Source: Bilifractor porci
Lineage (GTDB): Bacteria > Bacillota > Clostridia > Lachnospirales > Lachnospiraceae
Assembly: GCF_009696005.1 (NCBI RefSeq)
Contig: NZ_VUMV01000006.1
Location: 1 to 64,000, forward strand
DNA length: 64,000 nucleotides
Direction of reading: 5' to 3'
A model generated the notes under the pieces. The model was not told where the DNA came from and did not search any database. It saw only the letters and a program-made list of their open reading frames with translations. Made by a program: the position numbers and the translations under genes. Below, piece after piece: positions 1 to 8,845 of this stretch. Each line of letters opens with the position of its first letter. Within the stretch, counting starts at the first letter, position 1.

Positions 1-1398
1 TCCGACTGCCCAGCCGTCTGCAGTTACCAGTTTCCATCCGTCGGAAATTTCCGCCTCGTCTGCTTTCAGAAAGACGGATTCGCCCCGCAGAAAGGCCGTG
101 AGGCGCGGATCATCCGGAGAAAAATCCAGACGAGGAACCGGATCCTCTTTTCCAAGCGCAAGGGCAAGCGGCTGGGAGGGCTCAAAACGGTTCTTTTTCC
201 ATTCACCGAGGAAAACACCGTTCCGCAGAAAACGGAGCCCCTGCAGCATGGGGAGGCTGTTTTTGACATAGTAAGCGCTGCTGCCCCGGCTCTGCAGAAA
301 TTCCGGACTGAGACAGCCCAGAAAAGGGGTGATCTGTGAGATCTGCTCTTTATCCGGAGTATTTCTGCTTTCGGATAACAGGTCAGTCCTTGTCCGGGTG
401 GTTGCCCTGTTTCTCCGTTTCCCTGCCTTCTCCGGCTTTTCACCGGGGGAAGGGAGAGAAGATGCGGGAAAGACATCGAAAGAAGCTGTTCCTTCCTTCT
501 GCATCAGGGCAAGAAAATGTCCCTCCCCGTCCATCTTATGCGGCCAGATGCGGATGCATTTTTCTAGTTCAGGATTGCCGTCAGCCCAGTCCGGTCTGCC
601 GCAGGAAAAGCCGCTCCAGGTCTTCATCGGGATCAGTTTCATATCAGAAAAGCGCTGGAGAAAAGCAGCAATCTGCTGCTCGTTTTCCTCAGGCGAAAAG
701 GTGCAGGTCGAGTACAGCAGCATCCCTCCCGGGCGGAGCATTGCTCTTGCGTGAGCCAGAATCTCGCCCTGTGTCCGTGCGCAGCTCATTACCTTCTCTG
801 GACTCCACGCCTCGGCTGCGTCCGGGGATTTTCGGAACATCCCTTCTCCGGAGCAGGGCGCGTCTACCAGAATTTTATCGAAAAATCCGGGAAAGGCTGC
901 GGCAAGCCGGTCCGGAGATTCGTTGGTAACAGCCATATTCCGCACTCCGAATAATTCAAGATTGCGAAGAAGCGCCTTTGCGCGGGAACTGCTGATGTCG
1001 TTCGCTACCAGAAGTCCGGTGCCATGCAGCTTTGCGGCCAGCTCGGTGGCCTTGCCTCCGGGGGCGGCGCAGAGATCCAGGATGCGGTCGCCCTCTTTCA
1101 CGGGGAGGCGGCTGGCTGGCGTCATGGCACTTGGTTCCTGAAGATAGTACAGGCCCGCCGCATAATAAGGATGCTGTGCAGGAAAAACATCTTCACTGTA
1201 GAAAAAACCGTTATCCACCCACGGAATTCGTTTGACGGGAAAAGGAGAAACGGCTTCAAATTCTTCCGGTGAAATTTTTAAAGTGTTGACCCGCAGACCA
1301 CGGAGCCTTTTGCTCTGGCAGGATTTCATAAAGGCCGGAAATTCTGCACCGAGTATTGCACGCATACGTTTTTCGTATTCAGGCGGAAGAGAGAACAT
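1..1398 (-). CDS. rsmF: RsmF-like RNA (cytosine-C5) methyltransferase, 3' end cut by window
   Basis: This is a SAM-dependent RNA m5C methyltransferase of the RsmB/NOP2/Sun family, which methylates a cytosine in rRNA (RsmF type) or possibly tRNA in the cytoplasm. Reading the minus strand from the ATG at 1398 gives an open frame that runs off the window start without a stop, so the C-terminus is missing. The SAM-binding motif DLCAAPGGKATEL, the catalytic VDAPCSGEGMF loop with the PC cysteine, and the YSTCTFSPEENEQ motif with the second cysteine are all visible. The region after roughly residue 290 is rich in Lys, Arg and Pro and leads to the C-terminal domain typical of RsmF. The gene lies 67 bp downstream of the HPr-lactate dehydrogenase gene on the same strand. 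The family is certain; the exact RNA target is inferred. Confidence 0.88.
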   Translation of the reverse strand, partial: MFSLPPEYEKRMRAILGAEFPAFMKSCQSKRLRGLRVNTLKISPEEFEAVSPFPVKRIPWVDNGFFYSEDVFPAQHPYYAAGLYYLQEPSAMTPASRLPVKEGDRILDLCAAPGGKATELAAKLHGTGLLVANDISSSRAKALLRNLELFGVRNMAVTNESPDRLAAAFPGFFDKILVDAPCSGEGMFRKSPDAAEAWSPEKVMSCARTQGEILAHARAMLRPGGMLLYSTCTFSPEENEQQIAAFLQRFSDMKLIPMKTWSGFSCGRPDWADGNPELEKCIRIWPHKMDGEGHFLALMQKEGTASFDVFPASSLPSPGEKPEKAGKRRNRATTRTRTDLLSESRNTPDKEQISQITPFLGCLSPEFLQSRGSSAYYVKNSLPMLQGLRFLRNGVFLGEWKKNRFEPSQPLALALGKEDPVPRLDFSPDDPRLTAFLRGESVFLKADEAEISDGWKLVTADGWAVG

Positions 1399-1465
1399 AA
1401 AAAGGCTCCTGTGTTAAATGAAATCTCAATTTAGAAAGAAATAGCGGGTTTGATAAATAACTCTT

Positions 1466-2764
1466 TCAGCGTACCTCCGCGTCTCCGTAAGGCAGTCCCT
1501 CATTGTAATTTCTGGCATTTTCCATGGTAACCGCTGCAATGGACTGCAGAGCCTCCCTGGTAAAGAAGGCCTGATGAGAGGTGAGAATCAGATTCGGGAA
1601 ATTCAGCAGCCTTGCGGTAATATCCTCAGAAAGAGCGTCCTCGGAGTGGTCCGTGTAAACATTGCTGTCCTCGCCCTCATACACATCCAGGGCTACCGCG
1701 TGAAATTTGCCATGCTTCAGCGCGTCCAGCAGCGCATTGGTGTCAATCAGACCTCCGCGGGAGGTGTTCACCAGCATGGCGGTATCTTTCATCTGTGCAA
1801 TGGCCTTTGCGTCAATCAGGTGCCAGGTTCCTCCCTCTCCCATAATCAGCGGGGCGTGGAGAGAAATCAGATCGGATTTTTCATACAGCTCTTCTTTTGT
1901 TACATAGGTCAGAAGGCCATCTTCTTCCAAAGCCTTGTTAGGGTAAGCATCCCATGCCAGAATCCGCATTCCGTATCCGCGGCAGATCCGTGCCATACAC
2001 TGGCCGATTCTTCCGGTGCCGATAATTCCGGCCACTTTATTGTGAAGATCCATGCCCACAAGTCCGTTTAATGCAAAATTATTATCGCGCACCTTATTGT
2101 AGGCTTTGTGAATTCTGCGGTTGGCAGCCTGTATGATTGTCATGGCATGCTCTGCCACGGCGTACGGAGAGTAGGCGGGAACACGCAGAACCGTAATACC
2201 GTACTCCTTAGCCGCTTTGATATCTACATTATTAAATCCTGCGCAGCGGAGAAGAATCAGGCCGATCCCGCAGTCGTGAAGAATTTCAATGACTTCTCTG
2301 GGCGCTTCATCGTTGACGAAAATGCAAACCGCGTCAAAACCGGATGCCAGATGGGCTGTTTCTGCGGTCAGACGGCTGGAGAAGTATTTGATTGACGCAT
2401 TGTATCCGCCGCTTCCCTTGTCATTGGAAAGCTCGCTGAAAAAAATGCGGTCATAGTCCTTGGAACCGAAAAAAGCAATTTTCAGAACTTCGACCTTTTT
2501 CTCCTTGGGCTGAACAGAACAGATCACTTCCTTAATTTTTGCGATAGCCTCCTCTTCATCCGGACCGTCTGCGGTGAAAACAAGACGGGTTCCGCGGACA
2601 GCCTGGAGACGCAGAATCTGTAGGACATTATTGCCGCTGGCCTTCATATCATTTCCTTCAATCGTAACGGTACTTTTGAAATCTGTGCAGGCTTGCGCGA
2701 TCCTGGCAGCCGGTCTGGCGTGAAGCCCCAGCGGGTTCTGTACGACACATTCAAATTTTTGCAT
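1466..2764 (-). CDS. HPr phosphocarrier domain fused to D-lactate dehydrogenase
   Basis: The protein has 432 residues. Residues 1-85 form an HPr-like PTS phosphocarrier domain with the phosphoacceptor His15 in GLHARPAA and Arg17. The position of the regulatory Ser46 is Asn46. After a short Lys-rich linker, residues 95-432 are a complete NAD-dependent D-lactate dehydrogenase very like E. coli LdhA. It has the LRCAGFNNVD segment, the dinucleotide motif GTGRIG (249-254), catalytic Arg336 in NTSRGG, the acidic DVYEGE segment (360-365) and His397 in TSHQAF. It should reduce pyruvate to D-lactate in the cytoplasm. The start at 2764 was chosen because AGAGGAGG lies just upstream and the HPr fold begins at this Met; a longer frame to 2902 has no such support. 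A strong promoter lies at 2844-2872. HPr-LdhA is not a domain order I recognise as standard. Both domains look intact. Confidence 0.9.
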   Translation of the reverse strand: MQKFECVVQNPLGLHARPAARIAQACTDFKSTVTIEGNDMKASGNNVLQILRLQAVRGTRLVFTADGPDEEEAIAKIKEVICSVQPKEKKVEVLKIAFFGSKDYDRIFFSELSNDKGSGGYNASIKYFSSRLTAETAHLASGFDAVCIFVNDEAPREVIEILHDCGIGLILLRCAGFNNVDIKAAKEYGITVLRVPAYSPYAVAEHAMTIIQAANRRIHKAYNKVRDNNFALNGLVGMDLHNKVAGIIGTGRIGQCMARICRGYGMRILAWDAYPNKALEEDGLLTYVTKEELYEKSDLISLHAPLIMGEGGTWHLIDAKAIAQMKDTAMLVNTSRGGLIDTNALLDALKHGKFHAVALDVYEGEDSNVYTDHSEDALSEDITARLLNFPNLILTSHQAFFTREALQSIAAVTMENARNYNEGLPYGDAEVR

Positions 2765-3089
2765 AATTGAGATTCCTCCTCTCACTACCGGGTTTCCATC
2801 GGATTCCGGAAACGGAAAAATGCTGCAGATCCTTCTGACCGTAAGTATCGTAGAAAAATTCCGGAATGTCAATAAGAGAGAGACTGCGGAAAACTGTGGC
2901 AAGAGATTTCTTTCTTCAGAGAAAATAACTGTGGATACATGTGGACACTGGCAGCAGCGGAAGAAGGATGGCAGACTTGCCTTCTTCCCCAGATTGACTT
3001 AAAATAAGAAAGCTATTAGAAGAATCATAGCGGTTTGTGCCGGGACATGACGTGCGTCCGGCTGCAGCATGGAAGAAAAGGAAGTGTAA
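2765..3089. other. Divergent intergenic region
   Basis: This 325-bp stretch separates the HPr-lactate dehydrogenase gene (minus) from the secreted lysozyme-like gene (plus). It carries the minus promoter at 2844-2872 and a weaker plus candidate, TTGACT at 2994-2999 with TAGAAG 17 nt later. No RNA gene or further ORF with a ribosome binding site was seen. Confidence 0.6.
2844..2872 (-). promoter_or_regulatory. Sigma-A type promoter of the HPr-lactate dehydrogenase gene
   Basis: On the minus strand there is a perfect TTGACA -35 (2872-2867), a 17-nt spacer and GATACT as -10 (2849-2844). This would start transcription about 70 nt upstream of the ATG at 2764. Confidence 0.7.
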
Positions 3090-4832
3090 ATGCGTAATAA
3101 AACAGTAAGAAAGGTATGGATGTGTGTACTTGCCGCGGGAGTGCTCTGCGGGCAGACCGTCCCGGTTTATGCGGCAGATGCTCTGGCCGGGAATTCTGCT
3201 GCGGAGGCGCCTCAGACATCAGAGACTCCGGCAGTTCCGTCGGCTGAGCCTTCCCAGACACCGACAGAGGTACCGACGCCGGAACCGACCGCAGTTCCCA
3301 CAGCCGCGCCTGAGGAAACGCCTGCGGTTACGCCGACAGCCGCGCCGACGCCGGAATCCGTCAGCTCCGGCTCGGAAAGCGCATCATCTTCCTCCTCCGG
3401 CACGGGTTCCAAGGATCCGGAGAAAAAGCCGGAGGATTCCGGGGATACGGGAGATACCAGGGAGAGCGGGGAAACGATTACACCGGTGGTAGACCCTTCA
3501 GCCGGAAATGTCTATGTGAATGAGACGGAAAATGAGAAAGAGGTCTACCGGTATCTGGTAGGCAGTCTTGGCCTTAATCGCGCGGCAGCTGCCGGGCTCA
3601 TGGGAAATTTCTGGCATGAGTGCGGCTTTAACCAGGCCGCGGTCGGCGGGGGCGGAATCAGCTACGGCCTTGCGCAGTGGACGGGCAGTAATTTTCTTCT
3701 CATGAAAGGCTGGTGTGACTCCAACGGCCAGGATTACCGTACCGTAAAAGGCCAGATGGCTTTCCTGAAGTACGATCTGGAAACACGTTTTCAGGGCTGT
3801 TATGCCTATCTGAAAAGTGTTCCGGAAACGGCGGACGGGGCTTACGCGGCGGCAGTTTATTTCTGTACGGATTACGAGCGTCCGCTCTATACGGCGCAGC
3901 AGGCGGTCATCCGCGGCAACACCACAAGAGCTACTTACTGGCCGCGGTATCAGAATGCCGCAACGGACGGCCTTCTGGATCCGATTGAGGATTACATGGC
4001 CTGGCTGGAGGATTATGCAGCGGATGATTCACACGGGTATTCCTCTGTGTTCTATACGAATAACCCGGATGTGAATGAATGCTCCCTGATCTGGTATGCG
4101 CTGTATGAGAACGGTTATCTGATCGGTGAAAACGAAAACCGGCCGTTCGGGTTTGACAGTATCGGAGAAGTCCTGGAGAAACATGGCTTTGAGGAGCAGG
4201 CGGATACAGAAGCGGATCTGTCCAGGCTCCAGTACGGAGATATTATTGTCAACGCGGATGGTTCCGGGGCATCGGTTTATCTTCGGAACGGAAGAATGTA
4301 TCTGGCACAGCAGACGGATGCCAATAAAAACAGCGGCGAAAAGTCCGGAGACCAGGGGAAAGAAGTCTTTCTGGGAACGATGGAAAAAGGGATCGAACGC
4401 AAGGTCTATCGGTTGAAGGAAAAGGATTCTCTTCCGGCATATGCTGCAAAAGCATTAGAGAATTTCCCACGTCAGGATTTTCTTGCTGTAAATTCCATCA
4501 GCAGGGTGGCGGACGGCCAGACGGACAGCTATTCGTTTCTCACGGAAATGCTCAGAGAAGCAGGGATACTTTCAGGCGAAGAGGCTGTTGCTTCCGGAAC
4601 AGAAGAAGCTGTTCTCTCACAGAAGGGATTCCAGAATGTTTCGGCCCAGATTCTGGACAGGACAGATTCTGTCCACAGAGGGGATATTGTCCGTGATATC
4701 CGTTACGGCACAGGAATCGCCCTCGGCAGCAATTACTATGTCATTGTAGAACAGGAAAACACCGGCAGCCGGCTTGTCATAAAGAACATGGCGGACAGCT
4801 GCTGGCGGAAGGTGCTGCGGAAAGCGGACTGA
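3090..4832 (+). CDS. Secreted cell-wall protein with phage-tail-type lysozyme domain and two degenerate NlpC/P60-like modules
   Basis: The 580-residue protein starts with a signal peptide (cleavage near residue 28, VYA-AD). A low-complexity Pro/Thr/Glu/Ala then Ser-rich stalk follows (about 30-135). Residues 145-290 resemble the phage tail lysozyme family: the segment GNFWHECGF places Glu177 at the expected catalytic site, and GISYGLAQWTG follows. It should cut peptidoglycan outside the membrane. From about 315 the sequence resembles NlpC/P60 twice. Module one has Cys331 in NECSLIWYAL and YGDIIV (382-387) but lacks the His of the usual HVxIY segment. Module two (about 475-575) has DSYSFLTEML and HRGDIV but no Cys. 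Both modules are probably inactive and may serve for binding. The ORF is preceded by AAGGAAG. It is monocistronic, with a terminator at 4973-5020. Confidence 0.75.
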   Translation: MRNKTVRKVWMCVLAAGVLCGQTVPVYAADALAGNSAAEAPQTSETPAVPSAEPSQTPTEVPTPEPTAVPTAAPEETPAVTPTAAPTPESVSSGSESASSSSSGTGSKDPEKKPEDSGDTGDTRESGETITPVVDPSAGNVYVNETENEKEVYRYLVGSLGLNRAAAAGLMGNFWHECGFNQAAVGGGGISYGLAQWTGSNFLLMKGWCDSNGQDYRTVKGQMAFLKYDLETRFQGCYAYLKSVPETADGAYAAAVYFCTDYERPLYTAQQAVIRGNTTRATYWPRYQNAATDGLLDPIEDYMAWLEDYAADDSHGYSSVFYTNNPDVNECSLIWYALYENGYLIGENENRPFGFDSIGEVLEKHGFEEQADTEADLSRLQYGDIIVNADGSGASVYLRNGRMYLAQQTDANKNSGEKSGDQGKEVFLGTMEKGIERKVYRLKEKDSLPAYAAKALENFPRQDFLAVNSISRVADGQTDSYSFLTEMLREAGILSGEEAVASGTEEAVLSQKGFQNVSAQILDRTDSVHRGDIVRDIRYGTGIALGSNYYVIVEQENTGSRLVIKNMADSCWRKVLRKAD

Positions 4833-4910
4833 TAAAAACATCAGCATCCGTTAAGAACAGGAAAAACGGAAATTTCTGTAAATGACAAAGAAATACTTAA
4901 AAAGAAGTAC

Positions 4911-4939
4911 TTGAGTTCCAGCATCCGGGCGGTTATAGT
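4911..4939 (+). promoter_or_regulatory. Promoter upstream of the urease operon
   Basis: TTGAGT (4911-4916), a 17-nt spacer and TATAGT (4934-4939) form a good sigma-A promoter. It lies after the lysozyme-like gene and about 190 bp before ureI, with a terminator-like hairpin in between. Confidence 0.55.
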
Positions 4940-4972
4940 ATTGCCTGGAAATTAAATACAGATTTTTTTCTC

Positions 4973-5020
4973 AAGGAAGAGAAGGATGATGGGGAAACCC
5001 TGTCCGTCTCTTCCTTTTTT
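4973..5020 (+). terminator. Strong intrinsic terminator or attenuator in the ureI leader
   Basis: A 10-bp stem pairs AAGGAAGAGA-type sequence at 4973-4982 with its complement at 5007-5016, followed by a run of T. Inner pairing around GGGGAAACCC extends the hairpin. It either ends the upstream gene or, because the promoter at 4911-4939 precedes it, attenuates the urease operon. Confidence 0.75.
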
Positions 5021-5022
5021 GT

Positions 5023-5105
5023 ATCAGTCCGGCCGCGAAAGCCGCACGGCAGCATAGCGGCGCAGAGGGCTGATAAATTAACCGGGGAACCGGCCGCAAA
5101 GCGGC
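5023..5105 (+). other. Structured leader segment before ureI
   Basis: ATCAGTCC (5023-5030) pairs with GGGCTGAT (5067-5074), with one G-U pair. It encloses a GC-rich segment in which GCCGC (5041-5045) can pair with GCGGC (5057-5061). A second hairpin, GCCGC-AAA-GCGGC, spans 5093-5105, followed by AGGAGG before ureI. I could not assign it to a known riboswitch class. Confidence 0.4.
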
Positions 5106-5130
5106 AGAGCAGGCAGCAAAGGAGGAAAGA

Positions 5131-5649
5131 ATGCTTGGTACAATCTTACTTTATGTCGGAATTGTCCTGATCAGCAATGGATTAGCGTCTATTCTGGAAG
5201 TAAAGGACAAATCAATGGTGGTTATGAACCTGTTTACAGGCGGCCTGAGCCTGATCCTGAACATTATTGCATTGGGATATGGCGTGGTCAGCGGGCAGAA
5301 TGCGCTTTGGTTTTACGGAAGCGCTACCGGACTGTTGTTTGCGTTTACCTATCTGTATTCCGCGATCAACACAATTTTCGGATTTGATCAGCGTCTCTAC
5401 GGCTGGTTCAGTCTGTTTGTCGCCGTTAACGCTGTTCCCGCAGGGGCGCTGTGCTTTATGGGATACGGCGGCAATGCTGCTTACGGGCTGATCTGGTGGG
5501 CATGGGGACTGCTGTGGTTTACAGGATTTCTGACATGTGCCCTGAAGAAAAATCTCGGCAAATTCCCTGCATGGCTGAGTGTGGCGGAAGGCATTGTAAC
5601 AGCGTGGATCCCCGGGTTCCTGATGCTGGTCAATCTCTGGCCGCAGTAA
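5131..5649 (+). CDS. ureI: UreI/AmiS-family urea channel
   Basis: This is a 172-residue integral membrane protein of the UreI/AmiS family, which lets urea (or short amides) cross the membrane toward cytoplasmic urease. The N-terminus MLGTILLYVGIVLISNG, the FYGSATGLLFAFTYLY segment and the C-terminal SVAEGIVTAWIPGFLM match Helicobacter UreI closely. Six membrane segments can be read. The long periplasmic loop that carries the acid-gating histidines in Helicobacter is much shorter here (only VVSGQNALW), so acid gating is doubtful. AGGAGG lies 8 nt before the ATG. The gene leads the urease operon and is 42 bp from ureA, which supports a urea rather than amide role. Confidence 0.9.
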   Translation: MLGTILLYVGIVLISNGLASILEVKDKSMVVMNLFTGGLSLILNIIALGYGVVSGQNALWFYGSATGLLFAFTYLYSAINTIFGFDQRLYGWFSLFVAVNAVPAGALCFMGYGGNAAYGLIWWAWGLLWFTGFLTCALKKNLGKFPAWLSVAEGIVTAWIPGFLMLVNLWPQ

Positions 5650-5691
5650 AGATCTTATCTGATAATAGTCAAGCATAAAAAGGAGGTTTCT

Positions 5692-5994
5692 ATGCAGCTG
5701 ACAGAACGTGAACAGGAAAAAATGATGATCAGCCTGGCTGCCATGATCGCGCAGCAGAGGAAAGACAGAGGAGTTAAGCTGAACCATCCGGAAAGCGTTG
5801 CCATTATCACCAGTTATATTCTGGAAGGCGCAAGAGAAGGGAAAACGGTGGCGCAGCTGATGGATGAAGGGGCGAAGATCCTGACCCGTGAGGATGTGAT
5901 GGAGGGCGTTCCGGAAATGATCCCCATGATCCAGGTGGAGGCGACGTTTGTTGACGGGACGAAGCTGGTCACCATCCATGACCCGATTCGCTGA
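5692..5994 (+). CDS. ureA: Urease subunit gamma
   Basis: The 100-residue UreA is one of the three structural subunits of the nickel urease that splits urea to ammonia and carbamate in the cytoplasm. The start [14 protein letters not shown], the [22 protein letters not shown] helix region and [18 protein letters not shown] at the end are family signatures, and the length is standard. An AAAAGGAGG site precedes the ATG. As in most Gram-positive bacteria, gamma, beta and alpha are separate genes. It is second in the operon. Confidence 0.97.
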   Translation: MQLTEREQEKMMISLAAMIAQQRKDRGVKLNHPESVAIITSYILEGAREGKTVAQLMDEGAKILTREDVMEGVPEMIPMIQVEATFVDGTKLVTIHDPIR

Positions 5995-6080
5995 AGAAGA
6001 AAGAGAATAGGCGTTTAACAAAAACAAGAGGAATAGCCCTGGATGCAGGGCGCAATGGTTTGCGGAAGGAGGAACAGAGG

Positions 6081-6437
6081 ATGATTCCGGGAGAAGTCCA
6101 TTTTTCATCAGATCAGCCGGTTCCCTATAATGAGGGATATGAGGCAGTTGAACTGGAAGTTACGAATGTCGGAGACAGAGCCGTACAGGTTGGTTCCGAG
6201 TACCATTTTTATGAAGCAAATGAACAGGGGCTGAAGTTTGACAGGGAAAAGGCTTATGGAAAGCGGCTGGATATTGCCGCCGGCACGGCCATCCGTTTTG
6301 AGCCGGGTGAGACAAGAACCGTGCGGCTGATTGATTTCGGCGGAAAGCGCCGGGTTTTCGGATTTAACAACAGGGTAAACGGGTATCTGGATAAGAATAA
6401 GAAGGCACACAGCACAGATCTGGAGGTGAAAGCATGA
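6081..6437 (+). CDS. ureB: Urease subunit beta
   Basis: The 118-residue UreB completes the (UreABC)3 structural core. The canonical N-terminus MIPGE and the segments [28 protein letters not shown] and [15 protein letters not shown] are diagnostic. The ATG at 6081 was chosen because AGGAGG lies 8 nt upstream and MIPGE is the family start; an in-frame TTG at 6060 would extend through the ribosome binding site. The stop overlaps the ureC start by 4 nt (ATGA), implying translational coupling. Confidence 0.96.
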   Translation: MIPGEVHFSSDQPVPYNEGYEAVELEVTNVGDRAVQVGSEYHFYEANEQGLKFDREKAYGKRLDIAAGTAIRFEPGETRTVRLIDFGGKRRVFGFNNRVNGYLDKNKKAHSTDLEVKA

Positions 6438-8155
6438 GCTTTGGAATGGACCGGAAACAGTACACACAGATGTTCGGACCGGCGGAAGGAGACAGCGTCC
6501 GTCTGGGAGACACCAGCCTGTTCGCGAAGATCGAAAAAGATTTCACCGTTCATGGCCAGGAGAGCAAGTTCGGCGGAGGCAAGGTCCTGCGGGACGGCAT
6601 GGGAGTCAGCGCTACCCAGACCAGACGGGACAACCCGAAGGTAGCCGACACCATCATTACCGGAATAACGGTCATCGATTACACCGGTATCTACAAGGCG
6701 GATATCGGCATCCGGGACGGAAAAATTCTTGCCATCGGAAAAGGCGGCAATCCGGATATCATGGACAAGGTGGATTTTATTGTCGGCGCCAGCACAGAGG
6801 CGATTTCCGGCGAAGGACTGATTCTTACTGCGGGAGGCATTGACCTTCATGTGCATTATCTGTCCACCGGGCTGGCGCATGCGGCTCTGGACAATGGAAT
6901 TACCACACTGTTCGGAGGCGGTACCGGTCCTGCCGACGGATCCAATTCTGCGACGACGACTCCCGGCGCCTGGCATATCCACCGCATGATGGAAGCAGTA
7001 GAAAATGATCCCCTGAACTACGGTTTTATGGCCAAGGGGGCTGGCGCGACGCCGGAAACCATAGCCGAGCAGGTAGAAGCCGGCGCGGCCGCCATCAAGA
7101 CGCACGAGGACTGGGGCGCGACCGCGGCGGGAATTGATAATTCCATAAAGGCTGCGGACAAGTATGATGTCCAGTACGCGGTTCACACGGACTCTCTGAA
7201 TGAAGGCGGGTTTGTGGAAAATACCATCAATGCCTTCGCCGGCAGGACGGTCCACACCTTCCATACAGAGGGAGCGGGCGGCGGACATGCGCCGGATATT
7301 ATGATTGTAGCGGGAGATGAGAATATTCTTCCCTCCTCCACCAACCCCACCAACCCCTATACGCAGAATGTTATTGATGAGCTGTTTGATATGACGATGG
7401 TCTGCCACAACCTGGATCCCAAAGTCCCGGAGGACGTCGCTTTTGCGGAATCCCGTGTCAGGAAACAGACCGTGGCGGCGGAAGATGTCCTGCATGACAT
7501 GGGCGCTCTCAGCGTTATGACGTCGGATGCGATGGCAATGGGCCGTGTCGGAGAGGTGGCGATGCGCTGCTGGCAGCTGGCGGACAAGATGAAACAGCAG
7601 AGAGGACCGCTGGAGGGAGATTCCGAATTTGATGATAACAACCGGATTAAGCGCTATGTGGCCAAGTACACCATCAATCCCGCGATTGTGAACGGGATCT
7701 CCGATTATGTCGGCTCTGTGGAGGTCGGGAAATACGCGGATCTGGTTATCTGGGATCCAAAGTTTTTCGGGGCAAAGCCCAAACTGGTACTGAAGGCGGG
7801 AATGATTGTCTACGGCGTGGTTGGCGACGCATCCTCCAGTCTTCCTACACCGGAGCCCAGAACGATGCGCGATTTGTACGGCGCAATGGGAAAGGCGGTA
7901 CAGAGCACCAGCATTACCTTTGTTTCCACTTATGCGTATGAGCACGGAATTAAGGAAAAACTGGGACTGAATAAAATTGTTCTTCCGGTCCACAACACGA
8001 GAAATCTTACCAAGAGAGATATGAAGCTGAACAGCTATGCGCCGAAAACAATAAAAATTGATCCGCAGTCCTTCAATGTCACCATAGACGGCCAGGTGAT
8101 CACCTGTGAGCCGTCCGAGACCGTTTCTCTGGCGCAGAGATACTATTTCTTCTGA
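6434..8155 (+). CDS. ureC: Urease subunit alpha, catalytic
   Basis: The 573-residue UreC holds the dinuclear nickel site. Visible ligands are His139 and His141 (LHVH), the lysine carbamylated on activation, Lys222 (IKTHEDWG), His251 (AVHTD), His277 ([13 protein letters not shown]) and Asp364 (TSDAMAMGR). The mobile flap [20 protein letters not shown] keeps Cys324 and His325. Length and motif order are those of an active urease. The stretch after the first histidine pair ([11 protein letters not shown]) differs from the usual ICPQQ type and suggests a divergent clostridial lineage. It follows ureB with a 4-nt overlap. Confidence 0.97.
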   Translation: MSFGMDRKQYTQMFGPAEGDSVRLGDTSLFAKIEKDFTVHGQESKFGGGKVLRDGMGVSATQTRRDNPKVADTIITGITVIDYTGIYKADIGIRDGKILAIGKGGNPDIMDKVDFIVGASTEAISGEGLILTAGGIDLHVHYLSTGLAHAALDNGITTLFGGGTGPADGSNSATTTPGAWHIHRMMEAVENDPLNYGFMAKGAGATPETIAEQVEAGAAAIKTHEDWGATAAGIDNSIKAADKYDVQYAVHTDSLNEGGFVENTINAFAGRTVHTFHTEGAGGGHAPDIMIVAGDENILPSSTNPTNPYTQNVIDELFDMTMVCHNLDPKVPEDVAFAESRVRKQTVAAEDVLHDMGALSVMTSDAMAMGRVGEVAMRCWQLADKMKQQRGPLEGDSEFDDNNRIKRYVAKYTINPAIVNGISDYVGSVEVGKYADLVIWDPKFFGAKPKLVLKAGMIVYGVVGDASSSLPTPEPRTMRDLYGAMGKAVQSTSITFVSTYAYEHGIKEKLGLNKIVLPVHNTRNLTKRDMKLNSYAPKTIKIDPQSFNVTIDGQVITCEPSETVSLAQRYYFF

Positions 8156-8221
8156 GGCAGGAGGCTGCACGGGAAAAAACTCTGAATGGAAATCAGAGAT
8201 TGCAAATAAGCGGGGAACTCT

Positions 8222-8698
8222 ATGATTCTGACAGAAATTTATCGAAATATAGCGGATATACCGGATGTGGAAAACTGGCATGTGGAAACGGCCATGGTAA
8301 AAAGCGACGACCTTCTGAAGTCGATTCTCCGGGTCAGATCGGATCACGGAAGAGAGTACGGGATCCGGCTGGAGGATGAGACACAGAGACTGGAGAACGG
8401 TTCGGCTTTTCTGCTGGAGCCGGGGAAGCTTCTTGTGCTCAGCGTGATCCCGGATGAGGTGATCGTCATCTCGCCGAAGGATATGGATGAGATGGGGCGG
8501 ACCGCCCATATGCTGGGAAATCTGCACAAGCCGGTTCAGGTGGAAAACGGAGAAATTACGCTGCTCACGGATCCGGTGGTGCTGCAGACCTTAGACAAGA
8601 GCGGAACCGCATACAGGCTGGAAAAAATCTGCCTGGATCAGCCGATGCGTTATGCGGATCTGACACCCGGACACCATTCCCACGGGCATTCCGCATAG
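8222..8698 (+). CDS. ureE: Urease accessory protein UreE, nickel chaperone
   Basis: The 158-residue UreE delivers nickel to the apo-urease complex. The central segment [16 protein letters not shown] contains the conserved metal-binding His region of the C-terminal domain. The protein ends in a short His-rich tail (HHSHGHSA), a nickel store typical of the family though shorter than in Klebsiella. The N-terminal peptide-binding domain (about 1-75) is divergent but of the right size. It lies 66 bp after ureC. Confidence 0.92.
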   Translation: MILTEIYRNIADIPDVENWHVETAMVKSDDLLKSILRVRSDHGREYGIRLEDETQRLENGSAFLLEPGKLLVLSVIPDEVIVISPKDMDEMGRTAHMLGNLHKPVQVENGEITLLTDPVVLQTLDKSGTAYRLEKICLDQPMRYADLTPGHHSHGHSA

Positions 8699-8845
8699 AG
8701 TTATCTTTCACAGGAAAGAAATTCCGGAAAATATTCATGCGGTAATCCGGTAATCCATGCCCCGCAGGCGGGGCGCCGAAAGGGACAAAGAGTCTTCGCG
8801 CGGCGCTCTTGTCTCCGGAAGCAGAAGGAGTAAAGGAAGTATTTC
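8699..8845 (+). other. ureE-ureF spacer with two hairpins
   Basis: The 147-bp spacer is long for this operon. It holds a perfect 7-bp GCCCCGC/GCGGGGC stem at 8759-8774 and a second imperfect stem from about 8782 to 8816. Neither is followed by a T-run, so they may be processing or stability elements rather than terminators. Confidence 0.4.

Noticed and set aside
6060-6080. TTG at 6060 as start of ureB.
   Set aside because: It would translate through the AGGAGG site; the ATG at 6081 gives the family MIPGE start.
6254-8527. A 757-codon open frame on the minus strand opposite ureC.
   Set aside because: It is antisense to a certain urease gene, has no ribosome binding site or domain, and reflects codon bias of the plus-strand genes.
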